Shown here piece by piece: positions 44,611-52,737 of a stretch of 64,000 nucleotides of DNA. The first letter of the stretch is position 1; every line of letters begins with the position of its first letter. Below the pieces are notes generated by a model. It searched no databases and was not told where the DNA came from. It worked only from the letters and a program-made list of their open reading frames with translations. Source of the DNA: Sneathiella sedimenti (GTDB lineage Bacteria > Pseudomonadota > Alphaproteobacteria > Sneathiellales > Sneathiellaceae); the NCBI RefSeq assembly GCF_017313765.1, contig NZ_JAFLNC010000002.1:806001-870000 (forward strand). Direction: 5' to 3'. A program made the position numbers and the translations under genes.

Positions 44611-45066
44611 TTATCCGCTGCTGTCGGACGCTGTCGTGTCCGACGTCGCCGACCCGTCGGACTTGGCGGGACTGTCCCTGGTGGTTGAGGTGTTGTCGCC
44701 AGTTCCTGTTCCCGTGGATTGCGCAGAGTCTGTACCGTCAGTCGCCGCTGCCGCCCCTGCAGCGGGGTTGGTGGCGAGGGTCAGCAGCTTCTGCAGATAG
44801 TCGAGACGTTCCGCCGGGGTCAGTTTCTCTATCTGATCGGCCATACCAGTCCTGAGAAGCCCGCTGGTGCCAGCAGCTACGGCAGCGGCACCCAGAATAT
44901 TGAGATGCTGCTGATTGGTGACGGCATTTTGCGACGCCATACCCGCTGCATGTGCCAAATTAAGATACATGGTTGCCATTGACTTGGAAGTAGAACTACC
45001 AAGCAAGATTTCATTAGTTGCCATTATTGAGTTTTTAATCTGCTCGTCGCTTTGAGAGTTCGCCAT
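44611..45066 (-). CDS. RebB-family protein, paralogue 7, with acidic Ser/Thr-rich tail
   Basis: The protein has 151 residues and is first in transcription order. Residues 1-75 keep the family pattern (DEQIKNSIMATNEILLGSST, SMATMYLNLAHAAGMASQNAV, TNQQHLNILGAAAV). From about residue 100 it has a low-complexity tail rich in Asp, Ser, Thr and Gly (TDGTDSAQSTGTGTGDN, ending ATSDTTASDSSG). Disordered acidic tails are not usual in the small subunits. An AGGAA site lies 9 bp before the ATG. The extremely AT-rich promoter region lies directly upstream. Confidence 0.82.
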   Translation of the reverse strand: MANSQSDEQIKNSIMATNEILLGSSTSKSMATMYLNLAHAAGMASQNAVTNQQHLNILGAAAVAAGTSGLLRTGMADQIEKLTPAERLDYLQKLLTLATNPAAGAAAATDGTDSAQSTGTGTGDNTSTTRDSPAKSDGSATSDTTASDSSG

Positions 45067-45255
45067 TATTATATTCCTGTAATAAAAAAATAATTATATT
45101 TAATGAAATAAATATTAATAAATAAAATTCAATTTTAAATATTAAATTAATTGTTAATGTATTCATTTAATAAATAAAAATACTCAATAAGTAAATGGAT
45201 CATACACCCGTATTAAAGATATAAAAAAATAGAAATGCACTTTAAAAGTGATATT
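45067..45255. promoter_or_regulatory. Extremely AT-rich promoter region of the reb cluster
   Basis: About 190 bp composed almost entirely of A and T (runs of AATAAA and TTAA), in sharp contrast to the flanking DNA. It holds several TTAA tetramers but none spaced by exactly 7. It separates the leftward reb genes from the rightward sigma factor. Such DNA is a typical target of nucleoid silencers (H-NS-like or MucR) and suggests acquired, tightly silenced genes. Confidence 0.6.
45238..45250. promoter_or_regulatory. Dyad CACTTT-A-AAAGTG
   Basis: A 6-bp perfect inverted repeat at the edge of the AT-rich region, followed 5 bp later by TCACT. A candidate operator for a dimeric regulator of the reb or sigma gene. 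Confidence 0.3.
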
Positions 45256-45528
45256 TCACTCCCAAATGAAGAGACACAACGCGGGTGGTCCAGCTTGTAA
45301 GCCATCCTTAGTCAGTTTTGTTTTCCATAAATTCAAATCTTCTAGGGGGTCACTGTGAATCCGCTCAGGCAAGAATTCGTCTCCAAATCCAACCTTTCCA
45401 CGCTCCCATCCTGCCAACGTTCCAAGCGGCCAATACCCGTAAGTCTCTCCGTCACGACATTGCAGACTGAAATTGCTGGCCGGACAGAAGCGACACGGAA
45501 AGGCCCGGGAATGTCCGTCTCCCATCAT
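45256..45528 (-). CDS. Possible small protein antisense to the sigma-factor 5' end
   Basis: A 90-codon minus-strand frame that overlaps the first bases of the sigma gene. Its translation looks protein-like (ETYGYWPLGTLAGWERGKVG, FGDEFLPERIHSDPLEDL) and has a CRFC pair. Codon choice (TTA, CTA, TTG, GGA, CCA) is AT-leaning and unlike the chromosomal genes around it. There is no convincing ribosome site at its ATG pair (45528/45525). It could be a remnant of an acquired gene or a real reb-linked small protein. No family was recognised. Confidence 0.2.
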   Translation of the reverse strand: MMGDGHSRAFPCRFCPASNFSLQCRDGETYGYWPLGTLAGWERGKVGFGDEFLPERIHSDPLEDLNLWKTKLTKDGLQAGPPALCLFIWE

Positions 45529-46074
45529 CCGGAAAACACGAATTGTCCGGAGCATTTTTGGGCTGCGTGGCACTCTCATAAGGAGTATCTCATTAAGCTC
45601 AGCATGATCTGGATGAATGTCAGCGCGGCGGATGCGGAAGATGCCTTCAGCGACGCCACCATTCGTGCCTATGAGAAATATGCCGCCCATGCGCCGCAGA
45701 TCAGCAATGAGCGGGCCTGGTTTGCCCGGCTGCTCCACAATATCTGCATCGACAAGCACCGCGCCAACAAGCGTATCAAGAATCTTTATGACAGGGTGAA
45801 GGAAATAAGCGCCATTGATATGTCGGCGCTCGACACCCGGCAACAGACACCGGAAGGCAATCTCATGAATAGCGAACTCAGCCATCGGCTGCGGACCGCC
45901 ATCGAGAATCTTCCCGAACGGCTGAAGGCTCCGGTCATTCTGCGTCTTGTCCAGGGGGAGGAATATGACGAAATTGCCCGCAAACTCGGGATCTCGAATG
46001 ATAATGTCCGAAAAAGGGTGCAGCAGGGCCGCGGGCTCCTGCGGGAAAACCTGAAAGCCTTCCGTGACGGGTGA
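45511..46074 (+). CDS. ECF-type RNA polymerase sigma factor divergent from the reb genes
   Basis: The protein has 187 residues. Region 2 spans about residues 15-85 (FWAAWHSHKEYLIKLSMIWM, DAEDAFSDATIRAYEKY, ERAWFARLLHNICIDKHRANKR) and region 4 about 120-180 (LPERLKAPVILRLVQGEEYD, EIARKLGISNDNVRKRVQQGR). GGAAAGG is 7 bp before the ATG at 45511. An upstream GTG at 45355 also has a ribosome-like AGGGGG but would add 52 residues with no sigma similarity. No anti-sigma gene is adjacent. By position it is the prime candidate for activating the reb promoter. Confidence 0.87.
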   Translation: MSVSHHPENTNCPEHFWAAWHSHKEYLIKLSMIWMNVSAADAEDAFSDATIRAYEKYAAHAPQISNERAWFARLLHNICIDKHRANKRIKNLYDRVKEISAIDMSALDTRQQTPEGNLMNSELSHRLRTAIENLPERLKAPVILRLVQGEEYDEIARKLGISNDNVRKRVQQGRGLLRENLKAFRDG

Positions 46075-46196
46075 ACCCGAGGAAAGGGCGCAGAAATTTA
46101 TTTTTAGCTATCGACAGTGCCCCGCCAAATCGGGTAACGATAAGGTGAGTACTTCCGGCCTCGCGCCGTTCTCAAGTAGCTGGGGAGCTATTTTCA

Positions 46197-49190
46197 ATGA
46201 CAGAAGGTATCGTTCTGCGCGATGAACGCGCGGACACTTCGCCCATTGTCTCGGACGAAGTAAAATACACAACTTGCTATATGTGCGCCTGCCGCTGCGG
46301 GATAAAGGTGCATCTCAAAGACAACAAGATCCGTTATATTGAGGGAAATCCCGATCATCCGGTCAACAAGGGCGTGCTTTGCGCAAAAGGCTCTGCCGGG
46401 ATCATGCAGCAGAATTCGCCGGCCAAACTGCAGAAGCCGCTGCTCCGTGTTGGCGAGCGGGGCGAAGGAAAATTCAAGGAAATTGAATGGGAAGAGGCGC
46501 TTGGCCTTGCGGCGGGCTGGCTCATGGATGTGCGCGCGGATGATCCATCGAAGCTCGCCTTTTTTACCGGGCGGGACCAGTCGCAAAGCTTCACCGGATG
46601 GTGGGCCAAGCAATATGGCACCCGGAATTTTGCCGCCCATGGCGGTTTCTGCTCCGTCAATATGGCGGCGGCGGGTCTATACAGCATTGGCGGATCCTTT
46701 TGGGAGTTCGGCGAACCGGATTGGGACCTGACGAAATATTTCCTGATGTTCGGTGTCGCGGAGGATCATGACTCCAACCCGATCAAGATAGGTCTTGGCA
46801 AACTGAAAACCCGGGAGGATGCGAAATTCGTCTCCGTCAATCCTGTCCGGAGCGGTTATTCCGCCATTGCCGATGAATGGGTCGGTATCACGCCCGGCAC
46901 AGATGGCCTGTTCGTCATGGCGATTATTCATGAACTGCTGAATGCGGAGAAAATCGACTGGGAGTATCTGAAGCGCTACACCAATGCGTCCTGGCTCGTC
47001 ATTCAGGCGGAGGGTGAGGCGGACAACGGGCTTTTCGCGCGGGATGCGACCGGCACGGCCCTGATTGCGACCCCGTCGGGCAAGCTGCTTCCGAACAGTG
47101 ACCGGAAAGCCGATCCGGCGCTTGTCGGGACCTATACGCTTCCCTCCGGAAGGACGGCGGTTCCCGCGTTTCAGTTGATGGCGGCGCGGTATCTGGATGA
47201 GAAGTACTCTCCCGACGCTGTTGCGGACAAAACGGGGATCAAGGCGGCGACCATCCGGCGGATAGCGGCCGAGATAGCCGAAGTCGCCTTCGAGCAGGAA
47301 ATCACCCTCGATATCCCCTGGACAGACTGGGCAGGTCGACGCCAGGAGAAAATGATCGGCCGCCCGGTCTCCATGCATGCGATGCGCGGGATATCGGCGC
47401 ATTCCAACGGCTTTCATACCTGCCGCGCCATTCACCTGTTGCAGATGATCCTGGGTTCGATTGATGTGCCCGGCGGCTTCCGGCACAAGCCACCGTATCC
47501 GAAACCCTGTCCGCCGGGCCCGACCCCCGCAGGAAAGGAAACCCAGGCGAATACGCCGCTTGACGGTATGCCGCTCGGTTTTCCGAAGGGACCCGCGGAT
47601 TTGCTGGTGGATGACGCGGGGAACCCCAAACGGATCGACAAAGCCTATAGCTGGGAATATCCGCTTTCGGCTCATGGTCTGATGCATAGCGTGATCCATA
47701 ATGCCTGGGCGGGCGATCCGCAGGAAATCGATGTCCTGTTCATGTATATGGCCAATATGGGCTGGAACAGCTCGATGAATGTGCCGGACACGATCCGCTA
47801 TCTGACTGACAAGAACCCGGATGGCAGCTACAAAATTCCGAAAATCATCTATTCCGATGCCTATTCCTCTGAAACTGTGGCGTACGCGGACCTGGTGCTG
47901 CCGGATACGACCTATCTGGAACGCTGGGATTGCATTTCGCTGCTGGACCGGCCGATTTCCTCGGCCCATGGTGCCGCGGATGCCATACGCCAGCCCATCG
48001 TCACCCTTGATCGCGATGTCCGGCCGTTCCAGGATGTGTTGCTGGAACTTGGCGTAATGCTCAACCTTCCCGGCATCGCGGCGGAAGACGGATCGGCGCT
48101 CTATCCCGGCGGCTATGCGGAATATATGGTTCGTCATGAACGCACGCCCGATATCGGGCCGCTAGGTGGCTGGCGCGGTGAAGATGGCACCGGGCAGGGT
48201 CGCGGCACGCCCAATATGAAGCAACTGGATGCCTATATCGCCAATGGCTGTTTCTGGGAGAAGAAATTCACGCCCGAACAGTCCTATTACAAGTTCGCCA
48301 ACAAATCCTATCTGGACGAGGCTGTCCGTATGGGCTGGCTTGCCATGCCGGGGCAGGTGATGATGGAGATATATTCCGAAACACTGCAGAAATTCCGTCT
48401 TGCGGCACAAGGCTTTGGCGAACTGCAACCGCCCGACCATTTGCGCCCGCGTATTGATACCTTCTTCGATCCGATGCCGATCTGGTATTCCGCGCTTGAG
48501 GAAGAAGGTCTCCCGCAGGATGATTTCCCGCTTCATGCGGTGACCCAGCGGCCCATGCATATGTACCATAGTTGGGGCGGCCAGAATGCCTGGCTGCGCC
48601 AGATAACAGCGCGCAACCCGTTGTTTATACATGCGGAGACAGCGGCGGCGAAAGGCATCGCGGATGGGGACTGGCTCTGGGTCACGTCCCCGCACGGGCG
48701 GGTGAAGGCGCAGGCGAAGCTGATGCAGGGCGTCAACCCGCATACGGTCTGGACCTGGAACGCCATCGGCAAGCGAAAGGGTGCGTGGAACCTGAAGGAA
48801 GATGCGCCGGAGGCCACCAAGGGCTTTTTGCTGAACCATATCATTTCCCAACTGCTACCTGCGCGGGAGGATGGATATCGCTACTCCAACTCCGATCCGG
48901 TGACGGGGCAGGCCGCCTGGTACGACCTGCGTGTGAAAATCGAGAAATGCGCTGCCGATGAGTATGAGGAAACGGAACCCATGTTGCCACCGCAGGATCA
49001 TTTCGGCCTTCCTGAACCGACGGAACTGTTGCGATACGGTGCGGATCTCAAGGGCGAGGCGAGCGGCCTTGCGCCCGTTGCGATGAAGGACTGGATCGGC
49101 AACAGGGAGGAAAATGCCGGACAGAAGAGTGGGATCAGGCCCGGTCACGGCAATAAGCTGACCGATGTACCTGGGAAGGAAAAAGAATGA
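46197..49190 (+). CDS. soeA: Sulfite dehydrogenase (quinone), molybdoprotein subunit
   Basis: The protein has 997 residues, of the DMSO-reductase family. An N-terminal [4Fe-4S] site uses Cys27, Cys30, Cys34 and Cys62 (CYMCACRCG and VLCAKG). A GGFCSVN segment (Cys152) lies where the Mo ligand is expected, and a C-terminal cofactor domain has MYHSWGGQNAWLRQI. With the downstream subunits it matches SoeABC, the cytoplasm-facing, membrane-bound enzyme of Allochromatium and roseobacters that oxidises sulfite to sulfate and feeds quinone. No Tat signal is present, which agrees with SoeA and not with exported relatives. GGGGAG precedes the ATG. Confidence 0.85.
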   Translation: MTEGIVLRDERADTSPIVSDEVKYTTCYMCACRCGIKVHLKDNKIRYIEGNPDHPVNKGVLCAKGSAGIMQQNSPAKLQKPLLRVGERGEGKFKEIEWEEALGLAAGWLMDVRADDPSKLAFFTGRDQSQSFTGWWAKQYGTRNFAAHGGFCSVNMAAAGLYSIGGSFWEFGEPDWDLTKYFLMFGVAEDHDSNPIKIGLGKLKTREDAKFVSVNPVRSGYSAIADEWVGITPGTDGLFVMAIIHELLNAEKIDWEYLKRYTNASWLVIQAEGEADNGLFARDATGTALIATPSGKLLPNSDRKADPALVGTYTLPSGRTAVPAFQLMAARYLDEKYSPDAVADKTGIKAATIRRIAAEIAEVAFEQEITLDIPWTDWAGRRQEKMIGRPVSMHAMRGISAHSNGFHTCRAIHLLQMILGSIDVPGGFRHKPPYPKPCPPGPTPAGKETQANTPLDGMPLGFPKGPADLLVDDAGNPKRIDKAYSWEYPLSAHGLMHSVIHNAWAGDPQEIDVLFMYMANMGWNSSMNVPDTIRYLTDKNPDGSYKIPKIIYSDAYSSETVAYADLVLPDTTYLERWDCISLLDRPISSAHGAADAIRQPIVTLDRDVRPFQDVLLELGVMLNLPGIAAEDGSALYPGGYAEYMVRHERTPDIGPLGGWRGEDGTGQGRGTPNMKQLDAYIANGCFWEKKFTPEQSYYKFANKSYLDEAVRMGWLAMPGQVMMEIYSETLQKFRLAAQGFGELQPPDHLRPRIDTFFDPMPIWYSALEEEGLPQDDFPLHAVTQRPMHMYHSWGGQNAWLRQITARNPLFIHAETAAAKGIADGDWLWVTSPHGRVKAQAKLMQGVNPHTVWTWNAIGKRKGAWNLKEDAPEATKGFLLNHIISQLLPAREDGYRYSNSDPVTGQAAWYDLRVKIEKCAADEYEETEPMLPPQDHFGLPEPTELLRYGADLKGEASGLAPVAMKDWIGNREENAGQKSGIRPGHGNKLTDVPGKEKE

Positions 49191-49930
49191 CGTCACTTCC
49201 GAAAAATCCGCCGAAGAAGAAACTCGGCCTGGTGATCGATCTGGATATCTGCGTCGGATGTCATGCCTGTGCGGTGAATTGCAAGGAATGGAATTCCGGC
49301 GGTCATTCCGCTCCGATGACCGACACGGAGCCCTATGGCGCGGATCCGACCGGGGTCTGGTTTAACCGCATCCACAGTTTTGAGGTGGAGAACGAGGAAA
49401 CGGGCGGGCGTACGGTCCATTTCCCGAAAAGCTGCCTGCACTGTGACGATGCGCCCTGCGTGACGGTCTGCCCGACCGGCGCGTCCTACAAGCGGGAAGA
49501 AGACGGCATCGTTCTCGTCAATGCGGATCACTGCATCGGCTGCAAGCTCTGTTCCTGGGCGTGCCCCTATGGTGCACGGGAGTATGACGAGGATGCCGGG
49601 GTGATGAAGAAATGCACTTTGTGCGTCGACAAGATTTATAACCCCAACCTGCCCGAGGAATCCCGGGTTCCGGCCTGTGTCTCGACCTGTCCGGTGGGCG
49701 CGCGGTCCTTTGGTGATCTCGGCGATCCCGAGAGCGATGTGAGCAAGCTGGTCGCCAAGCGCGGCGGCTACGACCTGATGCCGGAGCAGGAATGCAAGCC
49801 CACCAATAAGTACCTTCCGCCGCGTCCCAAGAAAATCGGGCGTGAGGGGCAAGCGCCGGAACTCGTTCCGGTCGCTGACAGTTCCGCAGGCGTTATCGCC
49901 CGCTGGGTCGACAAGTTTCTATCTGCGTAA
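49187..49930 (+). CDS. soeB: Sulfite dehydrogenase, iron-sulfur subunit
   Basis: The protein has 247 residues with four ferredoxin-type Cys groups: CVGCHACAVNCKEWN (about 20-34), CLHCDDAPCVTVCPTGA (about 83-99), CIGCKLCSWACPYGA (about 115-129), and CTLC followed by CVSTCPVGA (about 141-175). It carries electrons from SoeA to the membrane subunit. Its start overlaps the soeA stop by 4 bp. Close to DmsB and PsrB in design; the Soe assignment rests on the operon and the SoeC-like third gene. Confidence 0.88.
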   Translation: MTSLPKNPPKKKLGLVIDLDICVGCHACAVNCKEWNSGGHSAPMTDTEPYGADPTGVWFNRIHSFEVENEETGGRTVHFPKSCLHCDDAPCVTVCPTGASYKREEDGIVLVNADHCIGCKLCSWACPYGAREYDEDAGVMKKCTLCVDKIYNPNLPEESRVPACVSTCPVGARSFGDLGDPESDVSKLVAKRGGYDLMPEQECKPTNKYLPPRPKKIGREGQAPELVPVADSSAGVIARWVDKFLSA

Positions 49931-49942
49931 CAAGAGGCCACG

Positions 49943-50893
49943 ATGCATCCGGCAAAATCGGTTATTTTCTTCACGACTGCTTCCGGCGCGGGGTATGGGC
50001 TTCTCTGCCTGTTGATCGCCGGCAATATCCTTGGGATGATGCCCGGGAATTTCTGGCTGGCCTTCACCGGCTATGCGGTAAGTTATGTATTGATCGCGGG
50101 CGGGCTTCTCTCCTCCACCTTTCACCTTGGTCATCCGGAGCGGGCATGGCGTGCCCTGACCCAATGGCGGTCTTCCTGGCTCAGCCGGGAAGGGGTGATG
50201 GCCCTGCTGACCTTCCTCCCGACGGGCCTCTATGCGCTGCATCACCTGTTCTTTGCGGATATGATGCAGGGCCTGATGGGACTGGTCGGGATAATCGGGG
50301 TAATCTGCGCGATCGTGACGGTGTATTGCACGGCCATGATCTATGCGAGCCTGAAGCCGATCCATGCCTGGTCGAACGGTTATGTCCCGGCGGGCTATCT
50401 TCTCCTCGCCCTGATGAGCGGGCTGCTGCTGTTGAATGTCCTGCTGGCACTCTGGGGGACTACAGAAACGTCCCTGCAGCTTGCCACCTTGCTGATCCTC
50501 GGGATTGGCCTTGTGTGGAAAATCATCTACTGGCGTTTTCTCGATGGCAGCAAAAGCATTTCGACGCCCGAAAGCGCCACGGGCCTTGGCGAGTTTGGAA
50601 CGGTCCAGCTGTTTGAGGGCCCTCATACAGAGGCCAACTACCTGATGAAGGAAATGGGCTTCAAGATTGCCCGGAAACATTCCGCCAAGCTCCGCCTGAT
50701 TACCTTGATGGGGGCCTTTGTTGTGCCGTTTGTACTGATCCTGCTCAGCCTGTTGTTCGGGTCGGTCGGCGCGGGGATTTCCCTCGTTCTGGCGCTCCTG
50801 GCCGCGGCGGTTGGTCTCGTGACGGAACGCTGGCTCTTTTTTGCCGAGGCGCGCCATACGGTCGGCCTTTATTACGGTGCCTCCCACGCATAA
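49943..50893 (+). CDS. soeC: Sulfite dehydrogenase, membrane anchor (DmsC-like)
   Basis: The protein has 316 residues with about eight hydrophobic helices. The N-terminus MHPAKSVIFFTTASGAGYG is characteristic of SoeC-type DmsC proteins, and STFHLGHPERAWRALTQWR (about 59-77) is the conserved loop between helices. It anchors SoeAB on the cytoplasmic side and reduces quinone. AAGAGG precedes the ATG. It ends the operon, directly before an intrinsic terminator. Confidence 0.87.
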   Translation: MHPAKSVIFFTTASGAGYGLLCLLIAGNILGMMPGNFWLAFTGYAVSYVLIAGGLLSSTFHLGHPERAWRALTQWRSSWLSREGVMALLTFLPTGLYALHHLFFADMMQGLMGLVGIIGVICAIVTVYCTAMIYASLKPIHAWSNGYVPAGYLLLALMSGLLLLNVLLALWGTTETSLQLATLLILGIGLVWKIIYWRFLDGSKSISTPESATGLGEFGTVQLFEGPHTEANYLMKEMGFKIARKHSAKLRLITLMGAFVVPFVLILLSLLFGSVGAGISLVLALLAAAVGLVTERWLFFAEARHTVGLYYGASHA

Positions 50894-50896
50894 AAA

Positions 50897-50920
50897 AAAG
50901 GCCGGTAAAAACCGGCCTTT
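50897..50920. terminator. Intrinsic terminator between soeC and the helicase gene
   Basis: AAAGGCCGGT (50897-50906), loop AAAA, ACCGGCCTTT (50911-50920), then CTCTATC. A-rich on one side and T on the other, so it can stop convergent transcripts from both directions. Confidence 0.85.
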
Positions 50921-50943
50921 CTCTATCTTATTGCCACGGGTTA

Positions 50944-52323
50944 TCAACTAGCGCGCTTAAATTTCTGCTGGCGAGCATTTGAACGTTTATGCGGCGCATC
51001 TGCAGTCGGGTGCGCGGATTTGCCAGACTTAAATCCCGGTTTGCCTTTATTCTTGCTGACGGTCTTCTTCGGACGCTTGCGAAATGGCTTAACATCGCCC
51101 GTTGGTAATGCGTCACGCTTTGCACCCGCAGGAGGTCCATTTCGCCGCGAACGATGCTTTTTCTGTTCTGGTTTGGCCGTCGGTGCGGGGAAGGGATGAT
51201 CTTCATCGATGCGTACCTTTTGCTTGATGGTTTGTTCAATGTTTCTCAGCAGGTTGCGTTCACGCGGCTCGCAGATTGAAATCGCGATGCCGGTCGCCCC
51301 GGCGCGACCCGTCCGGCCGACACGGTGAACATAGTTCTCCGCTTCCATCGGCAGGTCATAGTTGATGACATGGGTAATGCCATTTACGTCAATCCCACGC
51401 GCGGCAACATCTGTTGCCACCAGGACTGAAAAACGACCGTTCTTGAAGGAGCGCAGCGTGCGTTCGCGGGCGCGCTGATGCAGGTCACCATGGATCGCCG
51501 CCGTTTTGATGCCCTCGACTTCGGCCTCGATTTCCTCAGCCAGCTTGTCGGCGGTTGCCTTGGTGCGGACAAAGACGAGAACCCGTTCCTTGTCGCCCAT
51601 GCCGAGCAGATGCATCAGCAGGTCTTTCTTGTCATGTCCGCGCACCATCAGGACCGAATGGTCGATGGTTTCTGCAACGGCTGTCTTGCGTTCCACTTCG
51701 ACAAATTCCGGATTGGTCAGAAGCTTCTGGGAAAGACGCTTGATGGCCGCGCTCATGGTGGCGGAGAACATCACGGTCTGATGCTCTTCCGGCAGCTTGT
51801 CGGCGATAAAGGTCACATCCTCGATAAAGCCCATGTCCAGCATGCGGTCGGCTTCGTCCAGGATAAGCGTTTCAACATTATCAAGCTGGACAGTGCCACG
51901 CTTCATATGATCCATCATCCGGCCTGGTGTTGCCACCATGATATCGACGCCACGGGAAAGCTGCTGCAGCTGCGGACCGTAAGGCGCGCCGCCATAGACG
52001 ACTGTGTGAAACAGCTTCATGCCGCGCGTAAAGACACGGATGCAGAGCCCGATCTGGTTGGCAAGCTCGCGTGTGGGCGCAAGAATGACAGCTGTCGGAC
52101 GGTTCGGTTTTGGCTTGCGGCGGTCATGCTGCAACCGCTGCAGGAGCGGGAGCACAAAGGCGGCCGTCTTGCCACCCCCTGTTTCGGCAATACCCATCAG
52201 GTCGCGCCCTTCCATCAGAGCCGGGATGCTCTGCATCTGGATCTGTGTCGGCACGGTGAAACCCTGTTTGTCGATTGCACGCAAGAGCGGCCCAACGAGG
52301 TTGAGCTCGGTAAATTCGGTCAT
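50944..52323 (-). CDS. DEAD-box RNA helicase, RhlE-like
   Basis: The protein has 459 residues from the ATG at 52323 (GAGG 11 bp upstream). Motifs: Q motif (GFTVPTQIQMQSIPALMEGRD), motif I AETGGGKT where AQTGTGKT is usual, PTRELANQIG, DEADRMLDMGF, SAT in MFSATMSAAIK, and HRVGRTGRAG. After about residue 370 comes a strongly basic Lys/Arg/Pro-rich tail (for example KKTVSKNKGKPGFKSGKS) typical of RhlE-type helicases for non-specific RNA binding. Role in ribosome assembly or cold adaptation is likely by family. Confidence 0.92.
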   Translation of the reverse strand: MTEFTELNLVGPLLRAIDKQGFTVPTQIQMQSIPALMEGRDLMGIAETGGGKTAAFVLPLLQRLQHDRRKPKPNRPTAVILAPTRELANQIGLCIRVFTRGMKLFHTVVYGGAPYGPQLQQLSRGVDIMVATPGRMMDHMKRGTVQLDNVETLILDEADRMLDMGFIEDVTFIADKLPEEHQTVMFSATMSAAIKRLSQKLLTNPEFVEVERKTAVAETIDHSVLMVRGHDKKDLLMHLLGMGDKERVLVFVRTKATADKLAEEIEAEVEGIKTAAIHGDLHQRARERTLRSFKNGRFSVLVATDVAARGIDVNGITHVINYDLPMEAENYVHRVGRTGRAGATGIAISICEPRERNLLRNIEQTIKQKVRIDEDHPFPAPTAKPEQKKHRSRRNGPPAGAKRDALPTGDVKPFRKRPKKTVSKNKGKPGFKSGKSAHPTADAPHKRSNARQQKFKRAS

Positions 52324-52737
52324 AAAATGTAAGTCCTCAAAAAAAACTATATGCTGTTGCCACTTGGTGCAGGGCAACCTGTTAAGGCCAAAAAAGGTGA
52401 GAACCGTGCCTCCTTGACCTTATGCCGGACTGAATACATTGTCGGGCTGTCAGCAACGCGTGTGCGCTGTGGAAATACTGTTCCTATACCTGATGTTTGG
52501 TTTCAACGGCTTGACGGCCGTTAGCACCACTATGCCAATGCAAAAAACATTGTGCACCGCACATATGCGCATAAATATAGCCCATGTCAAGGAATTATGG
52601 GACTCTTGGTTAATTATCCGGGAATTGAAAAAGTCCTTGATTTGCGGCTTTTTTTGACGTTATCAGTCGCCTACTATAGGAACAGGTTACGTAAAGATTT
52701 TATCACGGCTTAATGCCAGGTGACAAAAGGGGTAGTT
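52324..52737. other. Divergent intergenic region between helicase and mscS
   Basis: About 414 bp. It should hold the helicase leader and promoters in both directions. AACGGC-TTGACG-GCCGTT (52505-52522) is a small perfect hairpin. The AT-richer half near 52560-52690 has a weak TTGACG (52654-52659). No small gene or known RNA was recognised. Confidence 0.35.

Noticed and set aside
45355-45510. N-terminal extension of the sigma factor from a GTG with an AGGGGG site
   Set aside because: The 52 extra residues show no sigma-factor similarity, and region 2 begins shortly after the ATG at 45511, which has GGAAAGG at good spacing. The alternative is mentioned in the sigma entry.
46075-46196. Molybdenum-cofactor riboswitch upstream of soeA
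   Set aside because: The 122-bp leader has no arrangement of helices that could be matched to that riboswitch with confidence.
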